Positions 32,816 to 43,594 of a stretch of 64,000 bases of DNA are shown here, in pieces. The stretch comes from Malachius bipustulatus (Eukaryota > Arthropoda > Insecta > Coleoptera > Melyridae), in the NCBI GenBank assembly GCA_910589415.1, contig OU342632.1, positions 54,549,341-54,613,340 on the forward strand. The letters run 5' to 3'. How positions within the stretch are numbered: the first letter of the stretch is position 1; every line of letters begins with the position of its first letter. The notes under the pieces were generated by a model, which made no database searches, was not told the DNA's origin, and saw only the letters and a program-made list of their open reading frames with translations. Made by a program: the position numbers and the translations under genes.

Positions 32816-35698
32816 CTACCGATTAAAATATTCCGCAGTACTATAAAATACTCTGGAATTGAGGTACTTCTTTACACTAGCCTTGAATAAATTATAGTTT
32901 CCCTCTATAGCCAGAATATCCGTAGGAAGGCGGTTATATAACTTCGCACACATATACAAAGGAGATTTCTCAAAAAGTGTCGTGCGGTGGATAGGCAAGC
33001 AGATTTTGTTTCCAAACCTCGTTGAATATGCGTGACCGCACGACACCTCAGTGAACAGGTCCTTATGCTTATGTACAAAACAAACGCATTTAAGAACATA
33101 CATACAGCAGCAGGTCAATATCTTATTGCTTGCAAAAGCATATCTACATGTCTCTAATGGTTTCAGACCAAATAAAAGACGTATAATTTTTTTCTGTAGG
33201 ATAAAAATTCTTTGGGCATGCGCACTACTACCCCAAGCAACAATATTAAAAGATAGATGAGAGTAGACCAGAGCATAATAAACATTCAGCAAACATTCAG
33301 TCCCCAAGCTTGATTTAAGTTGAAGAATTGCAAAATATGACTTGCGCAGTTGCTTTGCCAGATGATCCACATGGGCCCGCCAGGACAAATGGTCATCAAT
33401 CAGGGTACCTAAAAGTCTGACCGACTGAGAGAAACACAATCCTTTTGGAAGGGAAAAGTTATCAGGAAAAGCTCTTCTTATGCTAAAATTAACAGCAAGT
33501 GTTTTCTGCTCATTTAAAATGATTCTATTGCGTTGACACCAAATGAACATCTCATTCATTACTTGGCTGATCTTTGATTCCAATTCTTCAATAGTGTCTC
33601 CAGCAACAGTGACTGTTGCATCGTCCGCATACAGAGTGACGTATCCCGCATCAACGAACTGCGGTAGGTCGTTTATAAAAACCAAAAACAGCAAAGGGCC
33701 CAGGACGGAGCCCTGTGGCACACCCAAACAAACACCACGTGCCGCAGACATTAAGCCATCAATCTTGACTCTAAGGTACCTGTCTGACAGGTAAGACTGT
33801 AGCCAATCGAGAACGCATCCCCGTATACCAACTGCAGAGAGCTTCCTGCTGAGTATACTCCAGCATACACTGTCAAATGCTTTAGTGAAATCAAAGCAAA
33901 TCATCACCGTATACTTCTGAGAATCCAGATTCTTGTGAACATAATTTAAAAGCTGAAAAAATGCGGTCTCGGAGGATTTTCCCTCCAAGAACCCGTGTTG
34001 CGCAGAAGACAATATGCTGTTGTCCCTGAAAAATGATATAATTCTGTTATACATGGCTTTTTCAAATATCTTAGAAAAGGAACTCAAAATGGAAATTGGT
34101 CTATAATTATCAGGCTCTCGGGAATCACCCTTTTTAAAGATAGGTGTTATAATTGCAGTCTTAAGTTCAACAGGGAAATAACCTGACTCTACTGATCTAT
34201 TGAATAAAATAGAAAGGGGTGATTTTATGTAATCAATGATATCCTTTATCATACTAATGGCATAGCCATCCTGGCCACATGAATGTTTATTCTTAATCGT
34301 ATTCATCACATCCACTACCTCCCCAACAGTTATTGGCACAAAAAAAATCGAATTCACAATGCTCGGGGTCACGGTGCATGGTAAGCTCATGTTAAACCCG
34401 AAATAATCCCTGATGATGTCAGCTGTACTGTTAGCGAACTGATTTGCAAAAATATCTGCCATTCTGTTTTTTTCCACGACAGTGTTGCCATCGTAAAGTA
34501 TCTCAGAGACAGCATTACTTCTATTACCCCTCTTTAATGTTTCATTGACCATTCGCCATAATGCCCGTGTTCTATTAGTTGCGTTGTTTATCCTGAAATT
34601 ATTATAATTCATTTTTTCAACTCGAATTTTCTTACGGAATTTTTTTATTCTTTCCTTGTAAATGTCCCGATTTCCGGAAAGATCGACAATCGAACATAGT
34701 CTACCTAATTCTCTAATCTCCTTACTTTCAGTTACTAACTCTCGAGTTAACCAAGGTTTCCCTATAGTTTGACTCTTAACACTGGAACGCCTTAAAGGAC
34801 ATTGAGTATCGAGGATCCATATAAGGTGACCAAAAAATAACTGAAAAGATACATCAACACTCTTCCCATCAATGAATGACCAATCTGTTCTCGAAATCTC
34901 ATATTTTAGTTGGAGCATGGTATTTTCGTTTATTGAGCGTACTGCCCTGAGATTACCCCTAGATACACATTCTTTGCCGGTCCCTTCGTTCAAGGGAACT
35001 CTCAAGATAAGGGCATAGTGGTCAGCAATAAACGGATCAACAACCTGGGAAGTTAGGGCTGCCTCAATGTTCGTCAATATATAATCTATACATGAGACAC
35101 TTGTATGTCCATTTTTATTCGTGAAAACCCTTGTAGGCAGGGTGTTAGTTGTGTAAAGTCCAGAAGCACTCATGATATCGCAAAGCTCCACTGTACGGTG
35201 GTCCATAGTTTTCAAATAATCAACATTTAAATCACCACACAGCAATAATCTACAGTTTTTGATTCTACTAGTTGATTCAATAATCTTACTAAAATTACGC
35301 GAAAACACACCAAAGTCACCCTTATCAGATCGATATACACACAGAACTATTAGCTTAGTACCATCACAGTTAATTGTGCAGCCGCATACCTCAAAATCAA
35401 GTTCACTACAAAACCTGCGGCACTCAAACGAACCTACAAGGAGAGAGCTCTTTGCCAGGATCAAAGTACCCCCGTGTCTATGCAATCCCCTAGAAAAATG
35501 AGAGATGACCTCATAGTTCCCAAGACGTATATTTTCTACATCGTCATTCATGAACCAGTGCTCAGTCACACACAACACATCCGGATCAAAACTAGCACAA
35601 AAGCCCTCCAAGTCAACCATCCCACTGGATAGAGACTGAACATTGACAGTACATATTGTAATAAAATTCTTCTCTGTAACAATACAATCATTATACAA
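32816..35698 (-). CDS. LINE-B ORF2: endonuclease / reverse transcriptase
   Basis: An open frame of 960 codons. Residues 1-240 form an apurinic-like endonuclease (TVNVQSLSSG, VLCVTEHWF, LLCGDLNVDYL, IADHYALIL). Residues about 460-760 form the reverse transcriptase (FKKGDSREPDNYRPISILSS, FDFTKAFDSVCW, GVPQGSVLGPLLF, LYADDATVTVAGD with the YADD box at about residue 690). A thumb and C-terminal part follow (LLNVYYALVYSHLSFNIVAW). The protein nicks target DNA and copies the element RNA there. The first listed codon is TTG; the frame is open further up and overlaps the end of ORF1, so translation may start by reinitiation or at a non-ATG codon. No internal damage is seen. Confidence 0.9.
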   Translation of the reverse strand: MYNDCIVTEKNFITICTVNVQSLSSGMVDLEGFCASFDPDVLCVTEHWFMNDDVENIRLGNYEVISHFSRGLHRHGGTLILAKSSLLVGSFECRRFCSELDFEVCGCTINCDGTKLIVLCVYRSDKGDFGVFSRNFSKIIESTSRIKNCRLLLCGDLNVDYLKTMDHRTVELCDIMSASGLYTTNTLPTRVFTNKNGHTSVSCIDYILTNIEAALTSQVVDPFIADHYALILRVPLNEGTGKECVSRGNLRAVRSINENTMLQLKYEISRTDWSFIDGKSVDVSFQLFFGHLIWILDTQCPLRRSSVKSQTIGKPWLTRELVTESKEIRELGRLCSIVDLSGNRDIYKERIKKFRKKIRVEKMNYNNFRINNATNRTRALWRMVNETLKRGNRSNAVSEILYDGNTVVEKNRMADIFANQFANSTADIIRDYFGFNMSLPCTVTPSIVNSIFFVPITVGEVVDVMNTIKNKHSCGQDGYAISMIKDIIDYIKSPLSILFNRSVESGYFPVELKTAIITPIFKKGDSREPDNYRPISILSSFSKIFEKAMYNRIISFFRDNSILSSAQHGFLEGKSSETAFFQLLNYVHKNLDSQKYTVMICFDFTKAFDSVCWSILSRKLSAVGIRGCVLDWLQSYLSDRYLRVKIDGLMSAARGVCLGVPQGSVLGPLLFLVFINDLPQFVDAGYVTLYADDATVTVAGDTIEELESKISQVMNEMFIWCQRNRIILNEQKTLAVNFSIRRAFPDNFSLPKGLCFSQSVRLLGTLIDDHLSWRAHVDHLAKQLRKSYFAILQLKSSLGTECLLNVYYALVYSHLSFNIVAWGSSAHAQRIFILQKKIIRLLFGLKPLETCRYAFASNKILTCCCMYVLKCVCFVHKHKDLFTEVSCGHAYSTRFGNKICLPIHRTTLFEKSPLYMCAKLYNRLPTDILAIEGNYNLFKASVKKYLNSRVFYSTAEYFNR

Positions 35699-35718
35699 AT
35701 CAAAATGTCCCTCAGAAT

Positions 35719-36576
35719 TTACATCTCGTGGCCCAGATAAGGTAGATGTGCTAAAAAATACTTATTAGAGGCTGTAATATTATCTAATATCTGGATATTA
35801 ACAAGATTACCGTTTATCAATGGTTCGTATTCTATGTGAGTCCCGTTCATGACACAATGTATAAATTCACTAACAAAAAAGTGGTTTGAGGCAAGAAAAG
35901 TCTTTACCTTACACAAATTTACATCAACTAACTGTATTCTCTTGTTATCACTTGTCAAGGAAAAAAGCACCCTGTTAAGTTTATATGCAAAACTATTAAA
36001 GCCAGAATCTGAGCTATAAAGCACCGATGAAACTACAATCTTTGCATTTACGTGTTTTAGCTTACCTTTTAAGCAGCGCACATCAGCATAATAACCACTG
36101 TTAAAATTATTACGTCCAGCAAATATAATTACAAAGTCATTTTCCTTCAGTTTTTCCGTTAACTTGTCAATGTTCCGAATTACCTCTATGAACAGTGCTT
36201 CCGGCTTGAAGATGGTCGTCACCAGATACTTGTCCTGAAGCCTCTTCCTCAGTAACCTACTAACGAATCTACCAGATTCGTCCGTGAGGACGAGAATTTG
36301 CGGTCTTGAGCTGCTTCCGGCTGTTTGAGTTGTTACACTAGGGTGGATTCCCTTTTCTACAGCTCCCACTTCTACTGTTAATTTCCCAACGATGCCTGCT
36401 CCTTCTTCAAACTCCAAAACACCCCTCTCTGGCGGTTGACCTTTATGCCTGCCGCTATTCTTCTTCCTTCCCGTCACTCCAATCCCCTCACCGGTGCATA
36501 ACACTGACCCTGCTTCAGGTTGAGTTGGATAATTGGTTAGTGTCTGTGTGCTTATATCACCAGTGCAAGGCATCAT
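35719..36576 (-). CDS. LINE-B ORF1: esterase (SGNH)-like protein
   Basis: An open frame of 285 codons with a MMPCTGDIS start, 46 nt inside the element. The first 90 residues are Pro/Gly/Glu-rich. From about residue 93 the frame has an alpha/beta pattern (PQILVLTDESGRFVSRLLRK, NDFVIIFAGRNNF, KIVVSSVLYSSDSG, IQLVDVN) like the SGNH/GDSL esterase-type ORF1 of CR1/L2-like LINEs. The usual Ser of block I appears in DESGR and the Asn of block III in GRNNF, but a catalytic His is not obvious. ORF1 proteins of this type bind element RNA or membranes; the role here is inferred. The stop at 35,719-35,721 lies just before ORF2. Confidence 0.8.
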   Translation of the reverse strand: MMPCTGDISTQTLTNYPTQPEAGSVLCTGEGIGVTGRKKNSGRHKGQPPERGVLEFEEGAGIVGKLTVEVGAVEKGIHPSVTTQTAGSSSRPQILVLTDESGRFVSRLLRKRLQDKYLVTTIFKPEALFIEVIRNIDKLTEKLKENDFVIIFAGRNNFNSGYYADVRCLKGKLKHVNAKIVVSSVLYSSDSGFNSFAYKLNRVLFSLTSDNKRIQLVDVNLCKVKTFLASNHFFVSEFIHCVMNGTHIEYEPLINGNLVNIQILDNITASNKYFLAHLPYLGHEM

Positions 36577-36728
36577 TGTGGATACAAAAGATGCTGCGTT
36601 GTCAAGACACGCATTGTCAGAGATACGCCACGGAAGATTATGGCCGTATCTCTGGATTTTAGGATCTTTTTATTTTTGGAGTGGATAGAGACCCGGCAAA
36701 GGTACGTTTTAAAATTATATTCATATTG

Positions 36729-37113
36729 TACAGGGTGTCCCAAAAGCATAAAACATATCAAAGTTATGTTTTTTTAAATGGAATTGTCCTATGTTATTGC
36801 ATTTTTAGATTGTCTGAAAAGAGAAAATAAGATTGGCTTTTACAGTTGGTGTTTAAATTCAGAAGTTTTGAGTTATAAACAAGTGAAAATCGTCATTTTT
36901 CAAGTTCAAGGCCCTGTACAACGAAAACGGTTCAAGAACTTGAAAAATGACGATTTTCACTTGTTTATAACTCACAAACTTCTGAATTTAAACACCAACT
37001 GTAAAAGCGAATCTTCTTTTTTCTTCCCAGGCAATCTAAAAATGCAATAACATAGTAGCATTCCATTTAAAAACATAACTTTGATATGTTTCATGCTTTT
37101 GGGACACCCTGTA
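36729..37113. mobile_element. Short foldback MITE at the centre of the outer foldback
   Basis: TACAGGGTGTCCCAAAAGCA and its inverse form the ends, flanked by TA. The arms share GTGAAAATCGTCATTTTTCA with 5986-6620. The centre is almost lost, so it is nearly a pure hairpin. Confidence 0.8.
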
Positions 37114-37239
37114 CATTATGAATATAATTTTAAAACGTACCTCTGCCGGGTCTCTATCCACTCCAAAAATAAAAAGATCCTAAAATCCAGAGACACGGCC
37201 ATAATCTTCCGTGGCGTATACCGTGAATAACCCTGTATA

Positions 37240-38880
37240 CAACCGGGATCCAAGTATCGAACCCTGCGGTACTTCCGACGTTACATACCTCGGAGTCGAA
37301 ATGTAATCGTCCAACTGAACCATTAATTGACGATTTCTCAGGTAACTGGACAGCATATTGCAAACTTCCACACCAAATCCCACATGCTGACCATGGCAAA
37401 CAACAATACATGCATGGGAAATGGTATCGAAAGCTCTACTGAAGTGGAAAAGAACCAGTGCCGTCCGACCTCCATCTTTAGTTTTTAAGATATCGTCTTT
37501 GATATCAATATCACAAAGAGCAGCACTGCAACTATATGTCTCGGTTGAAGACCCGACTGTCGTAGTATACTGTGCTTATCAAGAAATGTAGATAGTTGCT
37601 CACATATTACTTTTTCAAGGATTTTAGAAAGCATAGCAGGCAACAGTTCACTATTATATGAGTTACATAATATGGAATAACAATATGGCCGCAAAGTCTG
37701 AGTATGCTTATGTCAATACCATCAAAGCCTACAGACTTAATTTTGATTGAGCATAGCAAATTCTTCACCTCGTCGCACGAAACATAATGGAACTTTAATG
37801 GTGACTCAATGCCGTCAAGCCTGGCACTTTATAGTGTGTCAATATATTTAAATCAGGAGTACCCACATCAATATTCATATAAAGCCTATTAAAACCCTCA
37901 GGATCATTCAAATGAATAGAAGGATAGAAGTTCTTTTTGGAGACTTCAAATAATTCCAGATTGTATCTGGTATCAGAGTATCCCCCTTGGCTAAACAGTT
38001 CTGGCAATAGCTCTTCTTTTCAGATCTACACAACAGAGTCACTTGATTTCGTAGAGACCTATAATAATTAAAGCGATCCACATTTCGAGTTCGCTTCCAA
38101 TTTTTCTGTGTTTTATTTCGCAAACTCATAAAAAATTTCAAATTATATGTTAGCCATGGTTCACGTGGTTTCGTAATTCGCACGGTTCTGACATCCCTCA
38201 CTGTAAATATTTGATGCAGTGGTGCAACCGTTAGTTCAGCTAAACATCTCTCTGGCACAAAATTTTGGTAATCGCTATGATGCAGTGGTGCAGCTGTTAT
38301 AGTTTAGCTAAAAATCTCTCTGTTACAAAATTTCGGTAATCTCTGATTGCGATTACCTCATATAAAACCGCGTCAGTCTACGCCTCAAAGCACAATTATG
38401 CAGAAACCAGATCATGGTCGAGTGGATATGAGGATGGGAACGACTTACAACGTACATTCTGGACCAGCTTTTTGTTCGAAATAATTGTGGTCTAAAAGAC
38501 TAGTAGCGCGAGTGGGAAAGTCAACTATGTGTGATAGTCCAAAAGTGTCACAAAGAGAATAAATTTTATCAATAGCCAGTGAATTCTGTTTCAAAAGATC
38601 CATATTTACGTCTCCAACACATACTCCTCACAGGATGGAAATATTCCCGAAAAACACTCTCCGCAAGGCGGTCAATAAATGTGCTATAAAATCGATAATG
38701 TGGATTATTAACAACACCTAGGGCTATTATTTTCTTACTAAATGTCAAGCATATCCACAACTGCTACTGCTCAATATCGTTACCACAACCATTGAATTTT
38801 AGTGTAGTATTTTAAATTCTCGTTTTGATAAATTGCGACACCACCATAGTCATCCTGTCTCAAAAAGGGTAATAGGGGTA
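37240..38880 (-). pseudogene. LINE-A segment 1: endonuclease and first half of reverse transcriptase
   Basis: Minus-strand fragments read in order: endonuclease remnants (YGGVAIYQNENLKYYTKI, KKIIALGVVNNPHYRFYSTF, IDRLAESVF), the linker (REPWLTYNLKFFMSLRNKTQ, SEKKSYCQNCLAKG), and RT motifs (MLSKILEKVICEQLSTFLDK, SYLRNRQLMVQLDDY, VPQGSILGSRLY). Multiple frameshifts are present. A 66-bp tandem duplication (38,213 and 38,279) lies in the linker. The frame joins segment 2 exactly at the TA target site of the foldback element. Confidence 0.8.
38213..38344. repeat. 66-bp tandem duplication in LINE-A
   Basis: Two adjacent diverged copies starting GATGCAGTGGTGCA, at 38,213 and 38,279. Confidence 0.75.
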
Positions 38881-39613
38881 CTACATACAAGTTTTACCGA
38901 TCCCCCATCGGGAAAAGGAGAACTTGTTGAAGCACAAGGTGATGATGCCAGTAACCTACATAAGACGGAGAGAAGAAATAGAGGGCCTCGGAAGTTTCAT
39001 TTGAGATCATGTAGAAGCATTTACCTGAGAACGGAGTAAGTCTGACAATCGGACCATGCAGAAAGTCATCTTCAAAGAGGACTAATCATTTCCCTTCTAA
39101 GATGCTGTTGTAGTAACAGCGCTTTGTTAATATCTCCCGGTATGGATTAATGGTGTGTGATTAATAGATATCAGGTATGTAGAGATGGTTGTTTATTGTT
39201 CGATAGCGGTTATATTATCGTATCCCTTAGCTGGGGAGCAGTATTGAGTTGTCAAGGCGATGTTAGGAGGTCAACTCCTGGGCATGTCGGCGGCTGCTGA
39301 AACGTAAAGAGCCCGATTTAGTTATTTAGTGTGTAGGATTTATCGGATCCCCTAAGATAATAAAATTATAATTAGATCCTCGTGTTTTTCAGGGTTTTTA
39401 TTTCTTACTTCTAGTTCTGGTTTTTGTTTTGGCTCACCTTCGAGTAAGCTGAGAAATTTGGTTTATCAGAATATAACAATTTGATTTGATGTATTGATTT
39501 ATTAAATTCTTGTTTCTTCTTGTTTACAATAATGCGTGCACCTGCATTCGCACTCTCAGCCCAATTGAAGTGACGCATTTTCTCCGTTTCCAGTGTTGCT
39601 GCATTACAAATTA
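38881..39613. other. No gene recognised
   Basis: Mixed-composition sequence. The 76-codon minus frame near 39,411-39,641 has ordinary composition, but I could not relate it to any family and it lacks supporting signals. Confidence 0.4.
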
Positions 39614-40317
39614 TACAGGGTGTTATCAAATTGCATGTCAATATTTAAGGGGGTGATTTTTGGGTCAATTTTAAGAAGAAAACTTCATAAAAACGTATGT
39701 CCTAAAGGTTTTAACTTTTGAGATACAGGGTGGTAATGAAATTTCGTATACAGGTATTACGCATCAAGGGGCATTTTTTAATGTACTACGTTTCATTTTA
39801 TTTTCACTACTGGCGATGGTGCACGATCGTGCAGAATTTTGCCTGCATATTTTGGCAGATATTGATGGTACGCCACTGATTTCTGTTCAAATAGAAATCA
39901 TTTTTGGAATTCCAATTCATTTCCAAGCAAATTCGATTACCTGTTTTTTTAGTACGATGCACGGTTGTCGCCTAAAAAAATAAAATCTGTTTCTCTACAT
40001 GATTTGTCGTTAAAATGATAATAAAAGAATATAAAAATATGCAGGTAAAATTCTGCACGATCGTCACTAGTGGAAATAAAACAAAATGTGGTACATGAAA
40101 AAATGCCTCTTGATGAGTAATACCTGTATATGAAATTTCACTAAAATATCTAGAGCGGTTACAGATATTATCAAATTTTTTTTTTTTTTTTTTAACTTTA
40201 CTGTATCTCAAAAGTCAAGACTTTTAGGGCATACGTTTTCATGAAGTTTTTTTCTTCTTAAAATGGACCCAAAAATGACCCCCTTAAATATTGACATTCA
40301 ATTACAAAATAGCCTGT
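39614..40317. mobile_element. Foldback MITE (same family as 814-1442)
   Basis: The left arm (about 39,614-39,860) and right arm (about 40,040-40,317) are inverted copies. Examples are TTAAGGGGGTGATTTTTGGG against CCCAAAAATGACCCCCTTAA. Ends are TACAGGGTGTTATC and AATAGCCTGT. No coding potential is present. Confidence 0.75.
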
Positions 40318-42880
40318 GGAATGGAAACTGCGACAAAATATAAACCTTTAATGTGGCTTTAATTTTAAGAATTGTTAAGTTTTGTTCATGACAATAAAAA
40401 AAAAATTGTAGTCAATTTTGTAAACTTCCTGAAAAGTTCCTGAACTTACAGTTATAATATACTTACAGTTTTTGAAATGTGCCGATACCTATGTAACATT
40501 TCCGATTTAACGTGTGTCTACGTGCTTCAGTTCGAAATCATGTCATTGCAGAAATACACCACATGCATTTTGTAACTAAAATTGTCCTGTGGGTGATTTG
40601 TTATTCTGTAACCAACTAAAAGACTTATGATTTGTTTAACACTGTGAAGTGGTGTCCTTCAAAAAATTCTGCATTTTCACAACTCCACACACGATTTGTA
40701 AACATTCTTCAATAACAGAATAAAAACAACGTAGGTATAACCGTTAGTATAAGTAGTAGGAATAGTTTCAAATGGTAAAGTCGTTACGAATCTGTCGCAG
40801 GTAAAGTAAATTAATTATTGAATCATGCTGTGTATTCAATTCACTTGAATTATTGGCAGGCAACGTCTTATAAGTCTTAATAAGAATAATTATTGTCTGT
40901 ATCACGACATGATCAGAACCATTATAATAGCATACAAGGGAACGCAATCTATCGAAGTAGGTCATCTCCGCTGATCACTGAAATTTATAAATATTCAATT
41001 TAGAGCGTAAGCATCATAATTAGAACAGCGAGAGACAAGGGAGAGCTCGAAACTGAACTCTCCTGAGTATAATTTGTCATCGTTTGCAATAACTCTTGGA
41101 AACTTTACCAATTTCCCTTCTCTCTGTCGATGTTTTCAGCACATACAATACCTTAATTATCTTATTGGTTGTCTGTAAAAATCCACGAATTTGTTCATAT
41201 TAAACTTTTCTATTCTCCATGATGAAGAAGAATGAATAATTATTCCAAACACAAACTTTGCTTTAAAAAATATATGTAAAAGAGTCCAAGCAATTTGCAT
41301 GAAATTCGCAAATTGAATGTTCAAGTAAAATATACAAAATTATAATGTTTATCCATATAAAAAAAAATCAAGCGAATACAGAATAATAGCTCTTGCACCT
41401 AAACAATTCCTGTGATGGCAACCCACTGGACATTGAACACTGAAAAATTTTCCAGCTGAAATGTTTCAGCAAAGGTAATGTTGCAACCGGCCTGCAAACT
41501 AACTTCAGAAACGTATTTTTTTGTGAACTGATTTTGCAAAAGTAATATTGAGGTTAAGATGTTTCACCAATATGAATTTTATGAATAAAAGTTACCTACC
41601 ATTAATGTTAATGAAAATGAACTGCGAACTAAAGAAACTATAACTTTTATATTTATTGGGTCCTTTCTCTGTTTGTTTTTCTGCTTGGTTTGTTTCAGTT
41701 GTGTGATTGCGGTGAATAATGAGATAAAGAAACCGAATAAATAATAAGTAATGTAAACTACTTATTGGTATTGTAATTATTTAAGGTATTCTTGCCCACA
41801 TCCCTTGCCCGGTATCATGTAGGTATAGCTGTGAGCACTGAAATCGATAGATATTGTGTCTTAAAAAACGATTGTTTTTATTAGAGTATATTTAAAAATG
41901 CTAATTTTTGAAATTAAACGCAAATTAGTGAGCCCGAATTTGACGAGAGTAGCAAACGCATCCAGAACGAGGGAAGCGGCTTGTGACGTCATTGCCCTCT
42001 AGATGCCTACTGCCGAGCGCAATATGGTAAAATATAGGAGATATTTAGCGGTGTTGTAACAATCTAAAAATTATTATATTGTGATGGTTTTAACGCTAAG
42101 TTAGGTCATAAAACTCAAAAGGGACACAATACTATTGTATAGTTGGACCACAAATATAACGGAACGACTTCTGTCATTTTATCAATTTTTGGATTATTGA
42201 AATATTGTTGAAGTCATAAAATATGACAGTGTTTAACAATTAGATCATTTCGTTATATCTCTTGTAACACCCCGACCCCCTACCCGCTTATTTCCGATAA
42301 AAGTTTGCCTTTAGGTCGTCTAGGATTGGATGTAGAACCTAACGTTGTGTTTCGTAGTTTCGAGATTCGTAATTGAGGTATGCCGGAAGCAAAGGAGCGA
42401 AGTTAAGGATTTTGCGTTCTGACGTTCAACTAAATTTCTTGATTTCGATTTTCTTTTTCTTTTTACAAAATAATAAACAAATTAATTGTAGGATGGGGTG
42501 AATCGTTTTCAATCCATGTTTCATACTCAGGGATTACCCCCATCTTTACAATCCTTTATCTGTTACTTTATAGTTGATTAACAATTTGTTTGATTTATCT
42601 ATTGGTAAATTACATGTTTCCTTAAACATTGTGAGTCAACAACACTCGAGTTCGAATATAAAGGGTTCCTTCTGGCAGCTGGGATAACCACTCTTAGCGC
42701 TTTTGTGTTTTGCTCAAGATATGCTTCATTTATTTGTAACTCAGGTTTGTGAGACCTGTTTACCTTAATTGTTTATTCGTAGATATACTCTGAATTTGCA
42801 TTATTCGGGCGTAGCTTTCTTAGCAAGTAATATTTTATTACCTCCCAGCAATATTCAGGTATTTGATAGTCCTTGGACTA
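40318..42880. other. No gene recognised
   Basis: About 2.5 kb of AT-rich DNA. I see no supported frame, RNA gene or bounded repeat. A GC-richer patch at 41,930-42,010 is unexplained. Confidence 0.45.
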
Positions 42881-43594
42881 CACCATTTCCAGGTGTAATT
42901 GAGAAACGGTTAAATGTAATTGAGAATAGTGAAATGTAATTCAGAATGCGTCATTTGTAATTGAGAATAGTCAAATGTAATTCAGAATGCATCAATTGTA
43001 ATTGAGAATAGTGAAATATAATTCAGAATGCGTCATTTGTAAATGAGAATAGTCAAATTTAATTGAGAATGCATCAATTGTAATTGAGAATGCGTTAATT
43101 ATTGAGAAATCATCAAAAGGAATTGAGAAAGCGTTAAATGTAATTAGGAAAGTATCAAATGGAACTCGAAATGGATCAATTGAAATTGAGATAATGTAAA
43201 ATTCGTAAATTTCACATACAAGTCCCAGCATTTTCAACCACGTTCCACGAGGCTGCTTTAGCTATGGAACCAATGCTAGTTGGACAATTATTGTTAGCTT
43301 TCTATGTAGTAATTAGGATTTTTATGCATGCATAGTTTTTTATAGTTGAATATGTATTTTTTTTAAGTTAAGATCTTATCTAATTCATTTGCATTTTTGA
43401 CCTATTCTCAATTACAATTTACGCATTCTGAATTACATTTAACTATTCTCATTTACATTTGACGCATTCTGAATTACATTTGACTATTCTCAATTACAAT
43501 TGATGCATTCTGAATTACATTTGACTATTCTCAATTACATTTGACGTATTCTGAAATTCATTTAATCGTTTCTCAATTACAACTGGAAAAGGTG
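42881..43594. mobile_element. Foldback element with short-tandem-repeat arms
   Basis: Ends CACCATTTCCAG and the inverse of CACCTTTTCCAG are flanked by TA. The left arm (about 42,890-43,200) alternates two 20/21-bp units, TGTAATTGAGAATAGTCAAA and TGTAATTCAGAATGCATCAA, giving a 41-bp higher-order period. The right arm (43,400-43,590) is the inverted array. The central 200 bp is unique. No transposase is present. Confidence 0.85.

Larger units (their letters stand above)
32578..36622 (-). mobile_element. LINE-B: two-ORF CR1/L2-like LINE, near full length
   Basis: About 4.05 kb with a 46-nt leader, ORF1, ORF2 and a short 3' region. It ends in tetranucleotide repeats (ATCA on the + strand, TGAT on the coding strand) instead of poly(A), as is typical of CR1/L2-type elements. 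A possible 3-bp target repeat (ATA) flanks it. Both ORFs are open end to end, unlike every other LINE in the window. Confidence 0.85.
32557..37237. mobile_element. Foldback element inside LINE-A, carrying LINE-B and a second foldback
   Basis: The ends TACAGGGTTATTCACGGTAT and its inverse are flanked by TA (32,555-32,556 and 37,238-37,239). The left arm is split by LINE-B at 32,578-36,622 and continues at 36,623 as ATACGCCACGGAAGATTATG. The right arm (37,114-37,237) is its inverse. A smaller foldback element (36,729-37,113) sits at the centre. Removal restores the LINE-A frame. Confidence 0.85.
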
